From Clostridiales bacterium (GTDB lineage Bacteria; Bacillota; Clostridia; Lachnospirales; WQUN01), in the NCBI GenBank assembly GCA_031269415.1, contig JAISZF010000226.1:1-18996 (forward strand): a DNA stretch of 18,996 bases, in the 5' to 3' direction. A program made the translations under genes and the position numbers. This document shows positions 1 through 6,704 of the stretch, one piece after another (within the stretch, counting starts at the first letter, position 1; every line of letters starts with the position of its first letter). A model generated the notes under the pieces. The model did not search any database, was not told where the DNA came from, and saw nothing but the letters and a program-made list of their open reading frames with translations.

Positions 1-41
1 ATGCTCGTATGATCTTTCTCTTCCCAGTGTTTTTTTCGATT

Positions 42-79
42 TGACGTTATCTATTTCTTGATAACGTCATTTTTATTTT
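42..79 (+). terminator. Rho-independent terminator-like hairpin
   Basis: A perfect 10-bp stem (TGACGTTATC at 42-51 pairing with GATAACGTCA at 60-69) closes an 8-nt loop and is followed directly by a T-rich run to about 79. This is the layout of an intrinsic terminator on the plus strand. It would end a gene lying left of the window, and it sits directly before a gene fragment that has lost its 5' part. Confidence 0.7.
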
Positions 80-103
80 CGTTTTCCTGTTCCTCTGTAC
101 CCT

Positions 104-541
104 ATGGTTTACCGCTTACCGTCCTGCGGCGGCTTGGTTGAGGGGCTTGCGGAAGAGGATTTTTTCAAATGCCGCTCTATGCCGCGAAACCGTGAACTTA
201 TGCGGGTATTCCGCGATATGGAGCTTGTGGAGCAGATAGGCAGCGGAATGAGCCGCATACTCAAAGCCTATGACCGAAAGATTTTTGAACTTTCACCGAG
301 TTTCACGATTGTGACGTTTCCGTTTGAAGAAGCGTTTATCACGCCAAACGGCATAATAAATGGCGAGATAAAGACTACCCTTGACTTCATAAAACAGACC
401 CCGACCGCGACGATCGCGCAGTTGGCGGAGCTCACCGACAAATCACAGCGGACGATTTCGCGTGAACTGCGCGAATATCAGGACGCTGGGCTGATAAAAC
501 GCGAGGGTTCGCGCAAAATTGGAAAATGGGCGGTTCTGTGA
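104..541 (+). pseudogene. C-terminal fragment of an AlbA_2/COG2865-type regulator (RecG-related ATP-binding C-terminal region)
   Basis: The 145-residue frame matches the last part of the large AlbA_2 'putative DNA-binding domain' regulators of Firmicutes. Near residues 8-20 it has the 'GGLVEGLAEEDFF' segment, then 'PRNRELMRVFRDMELVEQIGSGMSRIL', typical of the HATPase-like region of that family. The last 60 residues form a winged helix-turn-helix with the recognition segment 'KSQRTISRELREYQDAG'. Full-length members are roughly 400-500 residues, so the AlbA_2 domain and most of the ATPase-like domain are missing. Recognisable homology starts only near base 116. Upstream there is an in-frame stop at 62-64, a terminator hairpin and no good ribosome site at the ATG. 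I read it as a 5'-truncated remnant. Translation as a small wHTH protein is possible but less likely. Confidence 0.75.
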
Positions 542-600
542 AAATTCCAGATGACGCGGAAAAGCCCAGAGACCAACGGTATAAGGAAAACAAAAAAATA

Positions 601-666
601 TGTAACATATGATGAAAACGAGCTTTCACCGCCAAATATGAAAGCTCGTTTTCATCATATGTTACA
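601..666. repeat. Perfect 28-bp inverted repeat, 10-nt loop
   Basis: Bases 601-628 and 639-666 are exact reverse complements, separated by 10 nt. On the minus strand the stem is followed by TATTTTTTTG, so it could act as a strong terminator for minus-strand transcription leaving yabG. The yabG stop is about 260 bp away, however, which is far. A perfect stem this long between gene fragments also fits a small mobile palindromic element. The two readings cannot be separated from this window alone. Confidence 0.85.
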
Positions 667-734
667 AAAATATAAAAGTTTTTTTGGGCATTCTAATTAT
701 GTGAGTTGTTATACATTATGAGGGAGGTGATGGA

Positions 735-824
735 GTGGCAAAAGGTTTCAAGCTGAATGATGATGAATTCGAATCTATTATTCGTGAAAATTACGATTTA
801 TCACATATTCAAATTAGGAATTAA
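735..824 (+). pseudogene. 29-codon gene stub with strong ribosome-binding site
   Basis: A GTG start at 735 is preceded by AGGGAGGTGA (721-730), an almost ideal Shine-Dalgarno at about 5 nt spacing. The frame starts VAKGFKLNDDEFESIIRENY and closes with TAA at 822-824 after 29 codons. The start signal and acidic, helical N-terminus look like a real gene beginning, but the product is very short and I do not recognise it. The likeliest reading is the 5' stub of a gene whose remainder was lost, matching the decayed material on its left. A genuine 29-aa peptide is the alternative. Confidence 0.35.
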
Positions 825-923
825 GCCGATTCCCCAGTGCCGTTCCCCGCTTCCTTTCCCCTTTTCTGAAATTCGAGGAAAGGAGGCGAGGTTCGGCGGT
901 CGCTGGAAGCGTTCATGGATGAT

Positions 924-1721
924 TTATCGTACCGGCTCCAGCCCCTGCCGCATAACACCTCTGGTCTGGTACCCGCCCAGCCCCATGCGGCCCGTAAAGG
1001 TGTTATCCAGAATCTCACGCATACTCAGCACTTTATCAATGGAGGTATACGCGATTTTCTCGGCGGCAAACACCGGGTCCAGCGCGTGAATCAATATCCG
1101 CCCGGGACTGGACGCGATGTTCGCGCCCGAATCTATCAGGGCTTCATAATTAGATTGGCACGCCCCCGCGATAATAACCAAGCTGTCCTTTGACGGGTTA
1201 TAGCGGCGGGCAGCGCGTACTGTCTCACAAAAATAGCCTGAGCTTCTATAGCTTTCGTTTCTGCCGGGCATGCTGCTGTTATACAGCGAATCATGGCCGG
1301 TTATTATAAGGATATCCGGCATATCGCGTTTCAGCAGTTCCTGAACCGATTCGGCTTGCTTATGAACCATACTTACCTCGCCGCGCGCGGGTATGGACAG
1401 GCGGCTGTAAAAACTCATGCAAATCTGAAGATATTCCGGATCCGAATCCATATGCAGCACTCTGCCGGGCCGGCAGTCTGTCAAAACTTCACGACCGCTC
1501 AACACACGATCCATCATAGCTTCGGTTTCATCCAGAAAAAACTCACGGAAACGCTGAATCAAGCTTTTCCGAATCGGCAGGCAGTCGCTTTCCTCCGCCT
1601 CAACCAGCAACCTATAATTCAGCCCTGTCAAAACATACAGTCCGTTGTTTAATATATCTGTTATTCGGAAAAGAACGTCGCAGTTATGCGAACGCCTACC
1701 GACGATATCACCGATCTTCAT
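924..1721 (-). CDS. yabG: Sporulation-specific cysteine protease YabG
   Basis: This 265-aa protein matches YabG, the protease that processes spore coat and cortex proteins late in sporulation in the mother cell. Family landmarks are present: the N-terminal 'GDIVGRRSHNCDVLFRI', 'VLHMDSDPEYL' near residue 90, 'ILIITGHDSLY' with His143, 'LVIIAGACQSNYEA' with Cys188, then 'GANIASSPGRILIHALDPV'. His143 and Cys188 occupy the positions expected for the reported catalytic His/Cys pair. The length is close to the roughly 290 aa of Bacillus YabG, and the sequence is intact. The ATG at 1721 has a GGGGTGAG ribosome site four to five bases upstream. The upstream region carries a sigma-K-like promoter, matching the known mother-cell expression of yabG. 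The gene is divergent from a secreted protein gene starting at 1846. Confidence 0.93.
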   Translation of the reverse strand: MKIGDIVGRRSHNCDVLFRITDILNNGLYVLTGLNYRLLVEAEESDCLPIRKSLIQRFREFFLDETEAMMDRVLSGREVLTDCRPGRVLHMDSDPEYLQICMSFYSRLSIPARGEVSMVHKQAESVQELLKRDMPDILIITGHDSLYNSSMPGRNESYRSSGYFCETVRAARRYNPSKDSLVIIAGACQSNYEALIDSGANIASSPGRILIHALDPVFAAEKIAYTSIDKVLSMREILDNTFTGRMGLGGYQTRGVMRQGLEPVR

Positions 1722-1750
1722 AAACTCACCCCGCGTCCAATTCCTCTTTT

Positions 1751-1779
1751 CAGCATATGACCACCTGTCCTTAATGGTG
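1751..1779 (-). promoter_or_regulatory. Candidate sigma-K promoter of yabG
   Basis: Read on the minus strand, CACC (1779-1776) lies 16 nt before CATATGCTG (1759-1751). The sigma-K pattern is about CACC, 16 nt, CATANNNTA; only the last base of the -10 element differs. It lies 30-58 bp upstream of the yabG start, and yabG is a known sigma-K gene. The motif is seen directly; its use is inferred. Confidence 0.55.
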
Positions 1780-1784
1780 AACAG

Positions 1785-1813
1785 TGATAAAGTTCGCTTA
1801 TTGTGGCATACTA
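1785..1813 (+). promoter_or_regulatory. Candidate sigma-G (forespore) promoter of the 1846 gene
   Basis: TGATA (1785-1789) is separated by 17 nt from CATACTA (1807-1813). The -10 matches the sigma-G/sigma-F-type CATAMTA and the -35 is one base from GAATA. The predicted transcript would start near 1820, ahead of the AGGAGGA ribosome site at 1834-1840. This would place the downstream gene in the forespore sporulation programme. Confidence 0.45.
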
Positions 1814-1845
1814 AAGAGGCAGTACGATAAAAGAGGAGGAAATTT

Positions 1846-2946
1846 ATGAAGAGTTTTTTACTGTCTCTGTTTACGCTGCTGATTACAGCGTCGCCCGCGC
1901 TGACGCCGCGAGCCGTCCAACACGTGGGCGCCGTTCAATCCTTAAGCGGCGTGATACTCATAGACGATATGGAAACAATCGAGATCGTTCCTGTAAAGGA
2001 CAAGTGCAAGAGTGTCATATTAAGGCTTACCCCTGAAACATATATTGCCGACGCGGTGAGCGGAAAACCCGCCGCGCTGATCGATCGCAAGAACGACAAT
2101 GTCGCGGCGTATTATGAGAACGGCGAAAGCGAAGCGGTCGCTCTGATTATCAATATCCCGGAAGATTATCTGCCTCCCATATACGCGAGGGTAACGCGGG
2201 TAAGCCAGAAAAGCGGGCAGTTAAGCGTAGTCACCGACACGGGGGTTATTGTCACCATAAACGAGAACACGCCCTTGGAACCTTTTTCGACAAAGAACGC
2301 CGTAACCATTGAGAACGTGACTGACGATACTGACATGCTCCTTTGGAATCAGGCGCTGACCGCCAGTATTCCCGCGCGCACAACCGCGAAAAAAGCGGTT
2401 TTACTGGGCAAGGGCAAGTCGGAAAGCTCCGTTAAAATCGCCGACAGAAAATTGGATAAAAGCGCCAGCGGACATTTCCCGAAGATAACGGGCATATCGA
2501 ACGCGGATCTGCAAAAGCTCGTGGACACAACCCTAAACGGCATATTCGACGAGGCTTTGAACAGTCGGGGCAAAACCGACGACAAGCTGACATTCTCCTA
2601 TGACGTTAAAAGATACAAGGATATTTTCAGCGTAATTATCCATAGCGGCCTGTTCCCGGGAAATACCAGCAGTGACAATGTGCGAACCGTCGTATTCGAC
2701 AATGAAAAAATACTCAAGCTGACAGACGCGCTGGGTGAGGACGCGTATGAGAAAGCGGACGCCGTTGTCAGGAAAACGATCGAAAAAGCGGGAGAAGGCC
2801 AATTCTTTAAACAGGAAAAAGATTATAGGTATGTAACGGATAAGACGGCTTTTTATATTGACACGGACGGGAAACCGGCAGTCATATTTGACAAGTACAG
2901 TATCGCCCCCGGGTCGAGCGGTACGCCTCAGTTTAAGATAGAGTAA
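1846..2946 (+). CDS. Secreted protein with C-terminal DUF4163/DUF3298 (RsiV/PdaC-like) region
   Basis: This 366-aa protein has an N-terminal hydrophobic signal sequence (residues 1-20, no lipobox). Residues about 25-190 form a beta-rich region I cannot assign. Residues about 245-366 resemble the DUF4163-DUF3298 module of RsiV and PdaC: 'YDVKRYKDIFSVIIHSGLFPG', 'VVFDNEKILKLTDALG', then 'KTAFYIDTDGKPAVIFDKYSIAPGSSGTPQFKI' in two halves near the C-terminus. The ending matches the usual 'FxPYEIAPYAAGxPxFxI' pattern with substitutions. In known proteins this module lies outside the membrane, in anti-sigma factors and cell-wall deacetylases. There is no deacetylase or transmembrane anti-sigma domain here, so the role is unknown. 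AGGAGGA sits five bases before the ATG. The sigma-G-like promoter and the adjacent yabG suggest a part in the forespore membrane or cortex; that is inference. Confidence 0.72.
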   Translation: MKSFLLSLFTLLITASPALTPRAVQHVGAVQSLSGVILIDDMETIEIVPVKDKCKSVILRLTPETYIADAVSGKPAALIDRKNDNVAAYYENGESEAVALIINIPEDYLPPIYARVTRVSQKSGQLSVVTDTGVIVTINENTPLEPFSTKNAVTIENVTDDTDMLLWNQALTASIPARTTAKKAVLLGKGKSESSVKIADRKLDKSASGHFPKITGISNADLQKLVDTTLNGIFDEALNSRGKTDDKLTFSYDVKRYKDIFSVIIHSGLFPGNTSSDNVRTVVFDNEKILKLTDALGEDAYEKADAVVRKTIEKAGEGQFFKQEKDYRYVTDKTAFYIDTDGKPAVIFDKYSIAPGSSGTPQFKIE

Positions 2947-2955
2947 AAAGACGCG

Positions 2956-2990
2956 GCCGGTTATCGCAAAGATATACCGGCTTTTCGTTT
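2956..2990 (+). terminator. Probable terminator of the DUF3298-like gene
   Basis: Ten bases past the stop, GCCGGT (2956-2961) pairs with ACCGGC (2976-2981), with three more pairs inside across a one-base bulge. CTTTTCGTTT follows. The stem is imperfect but the position is right. Confidence 0.5.
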
Positions 2991-3001
2991 GTAGCAGGGG
3001 C

Positions 3002-3100
3002 CTATAAACAGAATACCGCGTATAGAGGCACGCCGCGGATATTGTTCTCGAACCCGAAGTTTTTCCCGCTGACGCGAATTGCGTACGGCGGTTTTTCTCT
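3002..3100 (-). pseudogene. Possible 32-codon remnant of a protein-coding C-terminus
   Basis: Between an in-frame TGA (3103-3101) and a TAG (3004-3002), the minus strand reads 32 codons including 'PPYAIRVSGKNFGFENNIRG' then 'VPLYAVFCL'. The composition looks like folded protein rather than random translation, and third codon positions are GC-rich like neighbouring genes. There is no start codon with a ribosome site. I do not recognise the family. It may be the tail of a lost gene, or chance. Confidence 0.25.
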
Positions 3101-3188
3101 TCATAAAATATGGTCACCAATGCTCATTATAGATAATTATACAATTAAGTCAATATAAATAAAAAGTATGCCATTTTTGGTAATCTAA

Positions 3189-3230
3189 TAAAGAGGTATC
3201 CGCGGAAATCATTTTGCGGATACCTCTTTA
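3189..3230 (-). terminator. Terminator of the Tyr/Pro-rich surface protein gene
   Basis: A perfect 15-bp stem (3189-3203 with 3216-3230) and a 12-nt loop lie 7 bp past the minus-strand stop at 3237. The trailing minus-strand sequence TTAGATTACC is only weakly T-rich, but the position and stem strength favour a terminator. Confidence 0.7.
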
Positions 3231-3236
3231 TTCCTG

Positions 3237-4889
3237 TTACCGACGCGGCTGTTTTTTTTGTGTAAAGAATAATGAAATGCTGACGCATAAGAAGAAATAT
3301 ACGCAGATATCCCTTAATAAATTCTTTTCCCACGTGGTCGGGTTCGATTTTGAATCTGACTCGTCGTCATAAGAAACCTCTCTCGGAACCGACGAGCGTG
3401 TTTTAGGCTCAACCGTTGGGGCCTCGCTTACGCTTAAGTCGGACGGATAGTTATACAATTCCAGCCGCTCACTATAGACGCCCGGAGCAGCCGCGTCCGG
3501 TTCGCTCGGAAGTACCGCCTCGGACGCCGCTTCATACGGAGGTATCTCCTCTGGCGCCGTTTGATATTGAGGCGTTATATCAGCCGCCCGTTTGAATTCC
3601 GTTGGGTAGATCGGAGCTTCCGCGGGATACTCTTCGGTGGTTTCACCGGTGTAATAATCGTCGTCTTGAGGATAACCGAAAGTTGAGCCATATACAATAT
3701 TATTATCTGCGCTTTCCGACGGCGGATCAGGAATAATCGGCATCGGCGCTCCCCAATTTGATTCATAATACGCGGGCGCTTGCGCGTATGGAGGTTCCGG
3801 CTGATACCATGCGCCGGTGTTTTCCGATACGGCGGGATATTCCAGCGTTGAGTCAAACTCAAACTCCGGGTCGTAATCCGCCGGGCTTTCACTATAATAG
3901 TATTCCGATCCGACCGAGGTTTCCGATTGACTGACAGAACCAGGATCAAATTCAGGCGACGAAGTATTCCCGTTGTAATCATAAGCGTATAAGCCGTAAG
4001 CGTAATCCGGTATTGGCGTAACCTCAAGCGGATACTCCGAAACGCCCTCGGTTCCCTCGGTGGCGGGGATAATGAATTCCTCCCCTTCAACATACAGGTC
4101 ACGGTAATCCTGATAATCGTCCGTCGCGGCGGGGGTTGCCGACGGGGTTGTGATCATATAATATCCAAACTCTTCGGGTTCTTTATATTCCAACGCACGC
4201 AGATCGTAGGTATCCAGCATACTGTCTTCCCCGGCGACAAGCGAATCATCCGCCGGAGACTCTATGCCGTTTTCATACAGGCTGACCCGTTTAAAAGCAG
4301 TTGACGCGTTTTGCGCCTCAGTGCCGGTATATGTGCTGTTATAATGCTTCAGAGCGTGTTTATAATAGCAGTTGATAAAGGTGCCGTTAAGAAAGCCTTC
4401 CTTACCGCTGCCCCGCGAGGGGTCTGTTATCGCTCTCAGCTTAATGGTGAAACGCTTGTTTTTAAGCGTTTCAAAAGGCATTTCCTCCGACGCGCTTATT
4501 GTCCAACCCAAAGTATCTGGCGAAAGCCAGTCCATCCGCAGCGCCGAGGAAGATGTATTGGGGGGCCACACATCCCCGGATTCGTCTGTAAGGCTCCAAC
4601 TGATGGGCGACCGTTTAACGCTGTCGGTCAGCAGTTCGCCTACTAATACGCGATCCCACTGCTCCGGGTTCTCACCCAGCGCGAAGTGAATCTCCCATTC
4701 CGCCGAGCCGCTTCCCTCTTCGCCGCGTACCGCCAGCCCCTTTATGGATAACCGCGGATATTCGCCGGATAATACCGAGCCTTCTTTCATCGCTATACCC
4801 TCGTCTGTTTTCGCGGCTTCCGCGCCGTTCGCCATATATGAAAAGCAAAGAATGAACGGGATTGTTATCAGGCAGAGTCTTTTATTCAT
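3237..4889 (-). CDS. Secreted, C-terminally membrane-anchored protein with long acidic Tyr/Pro-rich region
   Basis: This 550-aa protein starts with a signal peptide (about residues 1-25, Ala-rich cleavage area near 'ANGAEAA'). Residues about 40-215 look globular, with segments such as 'SAEWEIHFALGENPEQWDRV' and 'RFTIKLRAITDPSRG'. Residues about 230-505 are low complexity, rich in Glu, Asp, Tyr, Pro, Ser and Thr with few Lys or Arg ('GSEYYYSESPADYDPEFEFD'). One membrane segment near residues 523-541 precedes a basic KKQPRR tail. This is the type I layout of a cell-surface protein: exported head, extended wall-spanning stalk, membrane anchor. No LPXTG sorting motif is visible before the helix. 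GGAGGAG lies 8 nt before the ATG. I do not recognise a family or function. A CATACTA motif on the minus strand (4929-4923) hints at a forespore sigma -10, but no good -35 was seen. Confidence 0.72.
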   Translation of the reverse strand: MNKRLCLITIPFILCFSYMANGAEAAKTDEGIAMKEGSVLSGEYPRLSIKGLAVRGEEGSGSAEWEIHFALGENPEQWDRVLVGELLTDSVKRSPISWSLTDESGDVWPPNTSSSALRMDWLSPDTLGWTISASEEMPFETLKNKRFTIKLRAITDPSRGSGKEGFLNGTFINCYYKHALKHYNSTYTGTEAQNASTAFKRVSLYENGIESPADDSLVAGEDSMLDTYDLRALEYKEPEEFGYYMITTPSATPAATDDYQDYRDLYVEGEEFIIPATEGTEGVSEYPLEVTPIPDYAYGLYAYDYNGNTSSPEFDPGSVSQSETSVGSEYYYSESPADYDPEFEFDSTLEYPAVSENTGAWYQPEPPYAQAPAYYESNWGAPMPIIPDPPSESADNNIVYGSTFGYPQDDDYYTGETTEEYPAEAPIYPTEFKRAADITPQYQTAPEEIPPYEAASEAVLPSEPDAAAPGVYSERLELYNYPSDLSVSEAPTVEPKTRSSVPREVSYDDESDSKSNPTTWEKNLLRDICVYFFLCVSISLFFTQKKQPRR

Positions 4890-5022
4890 CGCGTGTTCTC
4901 CTCCGTCAAAGCGCTTTATGCCTAGTATGTCCGTTTATTCCAAAATAATAACGGATGGCTTGCGTTAAACGGCGGGGTGTAAGACCCGCTGAACACGATT
5001 GCGTCAGAATTTCTTTATGTTG

Positions 5023-5042
5023 CCACACAATACCACACAATA
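5023..5042. repeat. Tandem 10-bp repeat (two copies)
   Basis: CCACACAATA occurs twice head to tail (5023-5032, 5033-5042), followed by a partial third copy, CCAATATT. It lies just left of the group II intron maturase remnant. Confidence 0.8.
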
Positions 5043-5060
5043 CCAATATTTTGAACTTAA

Positions 5061-5308
5061 AATAGTTTAGAGTATTGTATACGTCCACACGGGAAAAGCA
5101 AAGAGAGATTCAAGAAGAAAGCGCGTCAGATTACCAAAAGAAAGAGAGGGCGCTCTTTCCAAGCAATTGTCGCTGAATTGAAACGCTATACAGATGGCTG
5201 GATTAATTATTATGGAATCGCCGATATGAAAACATTCATGGAAGACTCTAATTGCGAATGTACATCTGGAAACACCCCCGACTTCGCATAACATGCCGGT
5301 ATACGTAA
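5061..5308 (+). pseudogene. Group II intron maturase (LtrA-type) C-terminal remnant, frameshifted
   Basis: The frame 5061-5291 reads 'EYCIRPHGKSKERFKKKARQ', then 'RKRGRSFQAIVAELKRYTDG' and 'WINYYGIADMKTFMED'. This is the domain X region of bacterial group II intron reverse transcriptase/maturases. After codon 'MED' the expected 'LRMYIWK' continues in the +1 frame from 5252 (LRMYIWKHP) and stops at 5306-5308, so at least one frameshift is present. An in-frame stop at 5058-5060 precedes the fragment. The reverse transcriptase domain is absent, and I see no domain V catalytic hairpin downstream. It is a dead fragment of about 80 residues from a protein normally over 400. Confidence 0.85.
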
Positions 5309-5350
5309 AATGTCTGACGCCGTTTTGGACTACAAAAAACCGCAGCCGGG

Positions 5351-5372
5351 CCGCGCCCTTTGCGCGGTTTTT
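5351..5372 (+). terminator. Rho-independent terminator
   Basis: CCGCGC (5351-5356), loop CCTTT, then GCGCGG (5362-5367) followed by TTTTTC. This is a classic short GC stem with a U-run on the plus strand, downstream of the intron maturase remnant. An outer pairing of AAAAACCGC with GCGGTTTTT is also possible. Confidence 0.75.
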
Positions 5373-5383
5373 CTCCAGCATAT

Positions 5384-5429
5384 TTTAGCCCGCCGCAATG
5401 CTACGCATTGTTTTATTGGCGGGCCAAAA
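5384..5429. repeat. Long nested hairpin
   Basis: GCCCGCC (5388-5394) pairs with GGCGGGC (5418-5424). TTTT/AAAA pairing continues outside an A-C mismatch, and an inner CAATG/CATTG hairpin lies inside. It sits past the alcohol dehydrogenase stop and may help end that transcript from the right or belong to a repeat element. Confidence 0.55.
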
Positions 5430-5445
5430 TGTCGTAGTCATAATA

Positions 5446-5477
5446 GGCTTTTTCGCGGAACGCAAGGCGAAAAAGCC
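5446..5477 (-). terminator. Hairpin terminator of the AOR operon
   Basis: A perfect 11-bp stem GGCTTTTTCGC (5446-5456) / GCGAAAAAGCC (5467-5477) with a 10-nt loop lies 23 bp beyond the alcohol dehydrogenase stop. T residues fall within the stem arm rather than after it, so termination efficiency is uncertain. Confidence 0.55.
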
Positions 5478-5499
5478 CTTCCTGCCGCTAACGCATATG

Positions 5500-6687
5500 C
5501 TAACCCTCTAAAATACTATAATAAATCGCTTCCATCTTAGCGGTGTCAAAGATAACTGGAACCGGATACAGCGGATTAGCCTCCTTTAAAGCGCGTCTGG
5601 TCAGTTCCGGTATATCGCTCCGCTTAAGCTCCGTTATCTTTTCCGGAATTCCCATAACCTTGTTCATATGCCTGATCGCCGCGATAAACGCTTCCGCCTT
5701 CTCTTTATTGCTTCCGGCCTTTGCCGCGCCGGCGGCGTCCGCCATCTCGGCCAGCCTATCATAAACACTTGCCCCATACGCGTCCAGCACATACGGCAGA
5801 ATTACCGCGTTGGCCTTGCCGTGAGGCGTGCTGTAGAATCCGCCCAGTTGGTGCGCAGCCGCGTGTACGTTTCCCACATAAGCGCGGGTAAAAGCCGCTC
5901 CTGCCAGGTAAGCCGCTTTCTGCGTATTCTCACGGGCCGTCTGATTATTTCCGTCCGTATAAGCGTTGAATAGGTTCTCAAAAATGAGTTTTGCCGCGCT
6001 TAACGCGTCCTTTCTGGTTTGCGCTGTATTACTGCCGCCTATGTAGGCCTCGACGGCGTGGGTTAACGCGTCCATACCCGTCGCGGCGGTTATAGCTTTA
6101 GGCAAGCCTTTGGTCAATGTCCAGTCCAGAACCGCGTAATGCGGTATAAGAGCCGGGTCGTTAATGGCGTACTTCTCATGGGTTTTTTCATCAACGACCA
6201 CAGCCGCAAGCGTAGTTTCGCTGCCTGTTCCAGAGGTGGTCGGAACGGCGATAAACGGCGGCATTTTCAGCAGCACTTTCAATTGACCGCGCATCTTCCG
6301 AATGGGCTTGTTCGGACGGGCGACGCGCGCTCCCACGCCTTTGGCGCAGTCCATCGGGGAACCTCCGCCGAACGCGATAATCGCTCCGCAGTTATTCTCG
6401 CGGTACAACGCAAGCGCCCGCTCGATATTCTCGATGGTAGGGTTCGGCACGGTCTTGTCATAAATGACGCAGTTCAGCGCGTTAGACTTTAAGATATTGA
6501 CCAGATTATTATGAAGGCCCATCCCCGCGATGCCTTTGTCCGTGACAAGCAGCACAGATGAAACGCCCAGCCGTTTTAAAAGCCCGGGGATTTCATTTGT
6601 GTTGATAATCTCCGGCCTACGCCATGGAAGCAGGTAAGCCATTATCCTGAAAACAAACTGATACGCCCTGCAAAAGAATATATACAT
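5500..6687 (-). CDS. Iron-containing alcohol dehydrogenase
   Basis: This 395-aa protein belongs to the group III (Fe-dependent) alcohol dehydrogenases, which interconvert aldehydes and alcohols using NAD(P)H. The dinucleotide motif GGGSPMD is at residues 107-113, then 'PTTSGTGSETT'. The metal ligands are Asp206 and His210 in 'GMDALTHAVEAY', His279 in 'HAAAHQLGG' and His289 in 'TPHGKANA'. I chose ATG 6687: AAGGGGA lies just upstream, whereas the longer frame would need a TTG at 6708 that overlaps the preceding stop. The N-terminus carries a hydrophobic, aromatic segment ending in LPWRRPE, seen in one subgroup of this family. It is the last gene of the ferredoxin-AOR-MoaD operon, so its likely substrate is the aldehyde made or used by AOR. 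The substrate itself cannot be told from sequence. Confidence 0.9.
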   Translation of the reverse strand: MYIFFCRAYQFVFRIMAYLLPWRRPEIINTNEIPGLLKRLGVSSVLLVTDKGIAGMGLHNNLVNILKSNALNCVIYDKTVPNPTIENIERALALYRENNCGAIIAFGGGSPMDCAKGVGARVARPNKPIRKMRGQLKVLLKMPPFIAVPTTSGTGSETTLAAVVVDEKTHEKYAINDPALIPHYAVLDWTLTKGLPKAITAATGMDALTHAVEAYIGGSNTAQTRKDALSAAKLIFENLFNAYTDGNNQTARENTQKAAYLAGAAFTRAYVGNVHAAAHQLGGFYSTPHGKANAVILPYVLDAYGASVYDRLAEMADAAGAAKAGSNKEKAEAFIAAIRHMNKVMGIPEKITELKRSDIPELTRRALKEANPLYPVPVIFDTAKMEAIYYSILEG

Positions 6688-6704
6688 AACCGATCCCCTT
6701 CCGT

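Noticed and set aside
853..883. CCTTTCC/GGAAAGG hairpin after yabG
   Set aside because: Only 7 bp with a 17-nt loop and no T-run; too weak to call a terminator.
2533..3120. 195-aa minus-strand frame
   Set aside because: It mostly overlaps the better supported secreted protein gene on the plus strand, has no ribosome site, and its composition is that of antisense translation.
4906..5088. 60-aa minus-strand frame upstream of the surface protein
   Set aside because: No ribosome site, overlaps the maturase remnant and a tandem repeat, no recognisable family.
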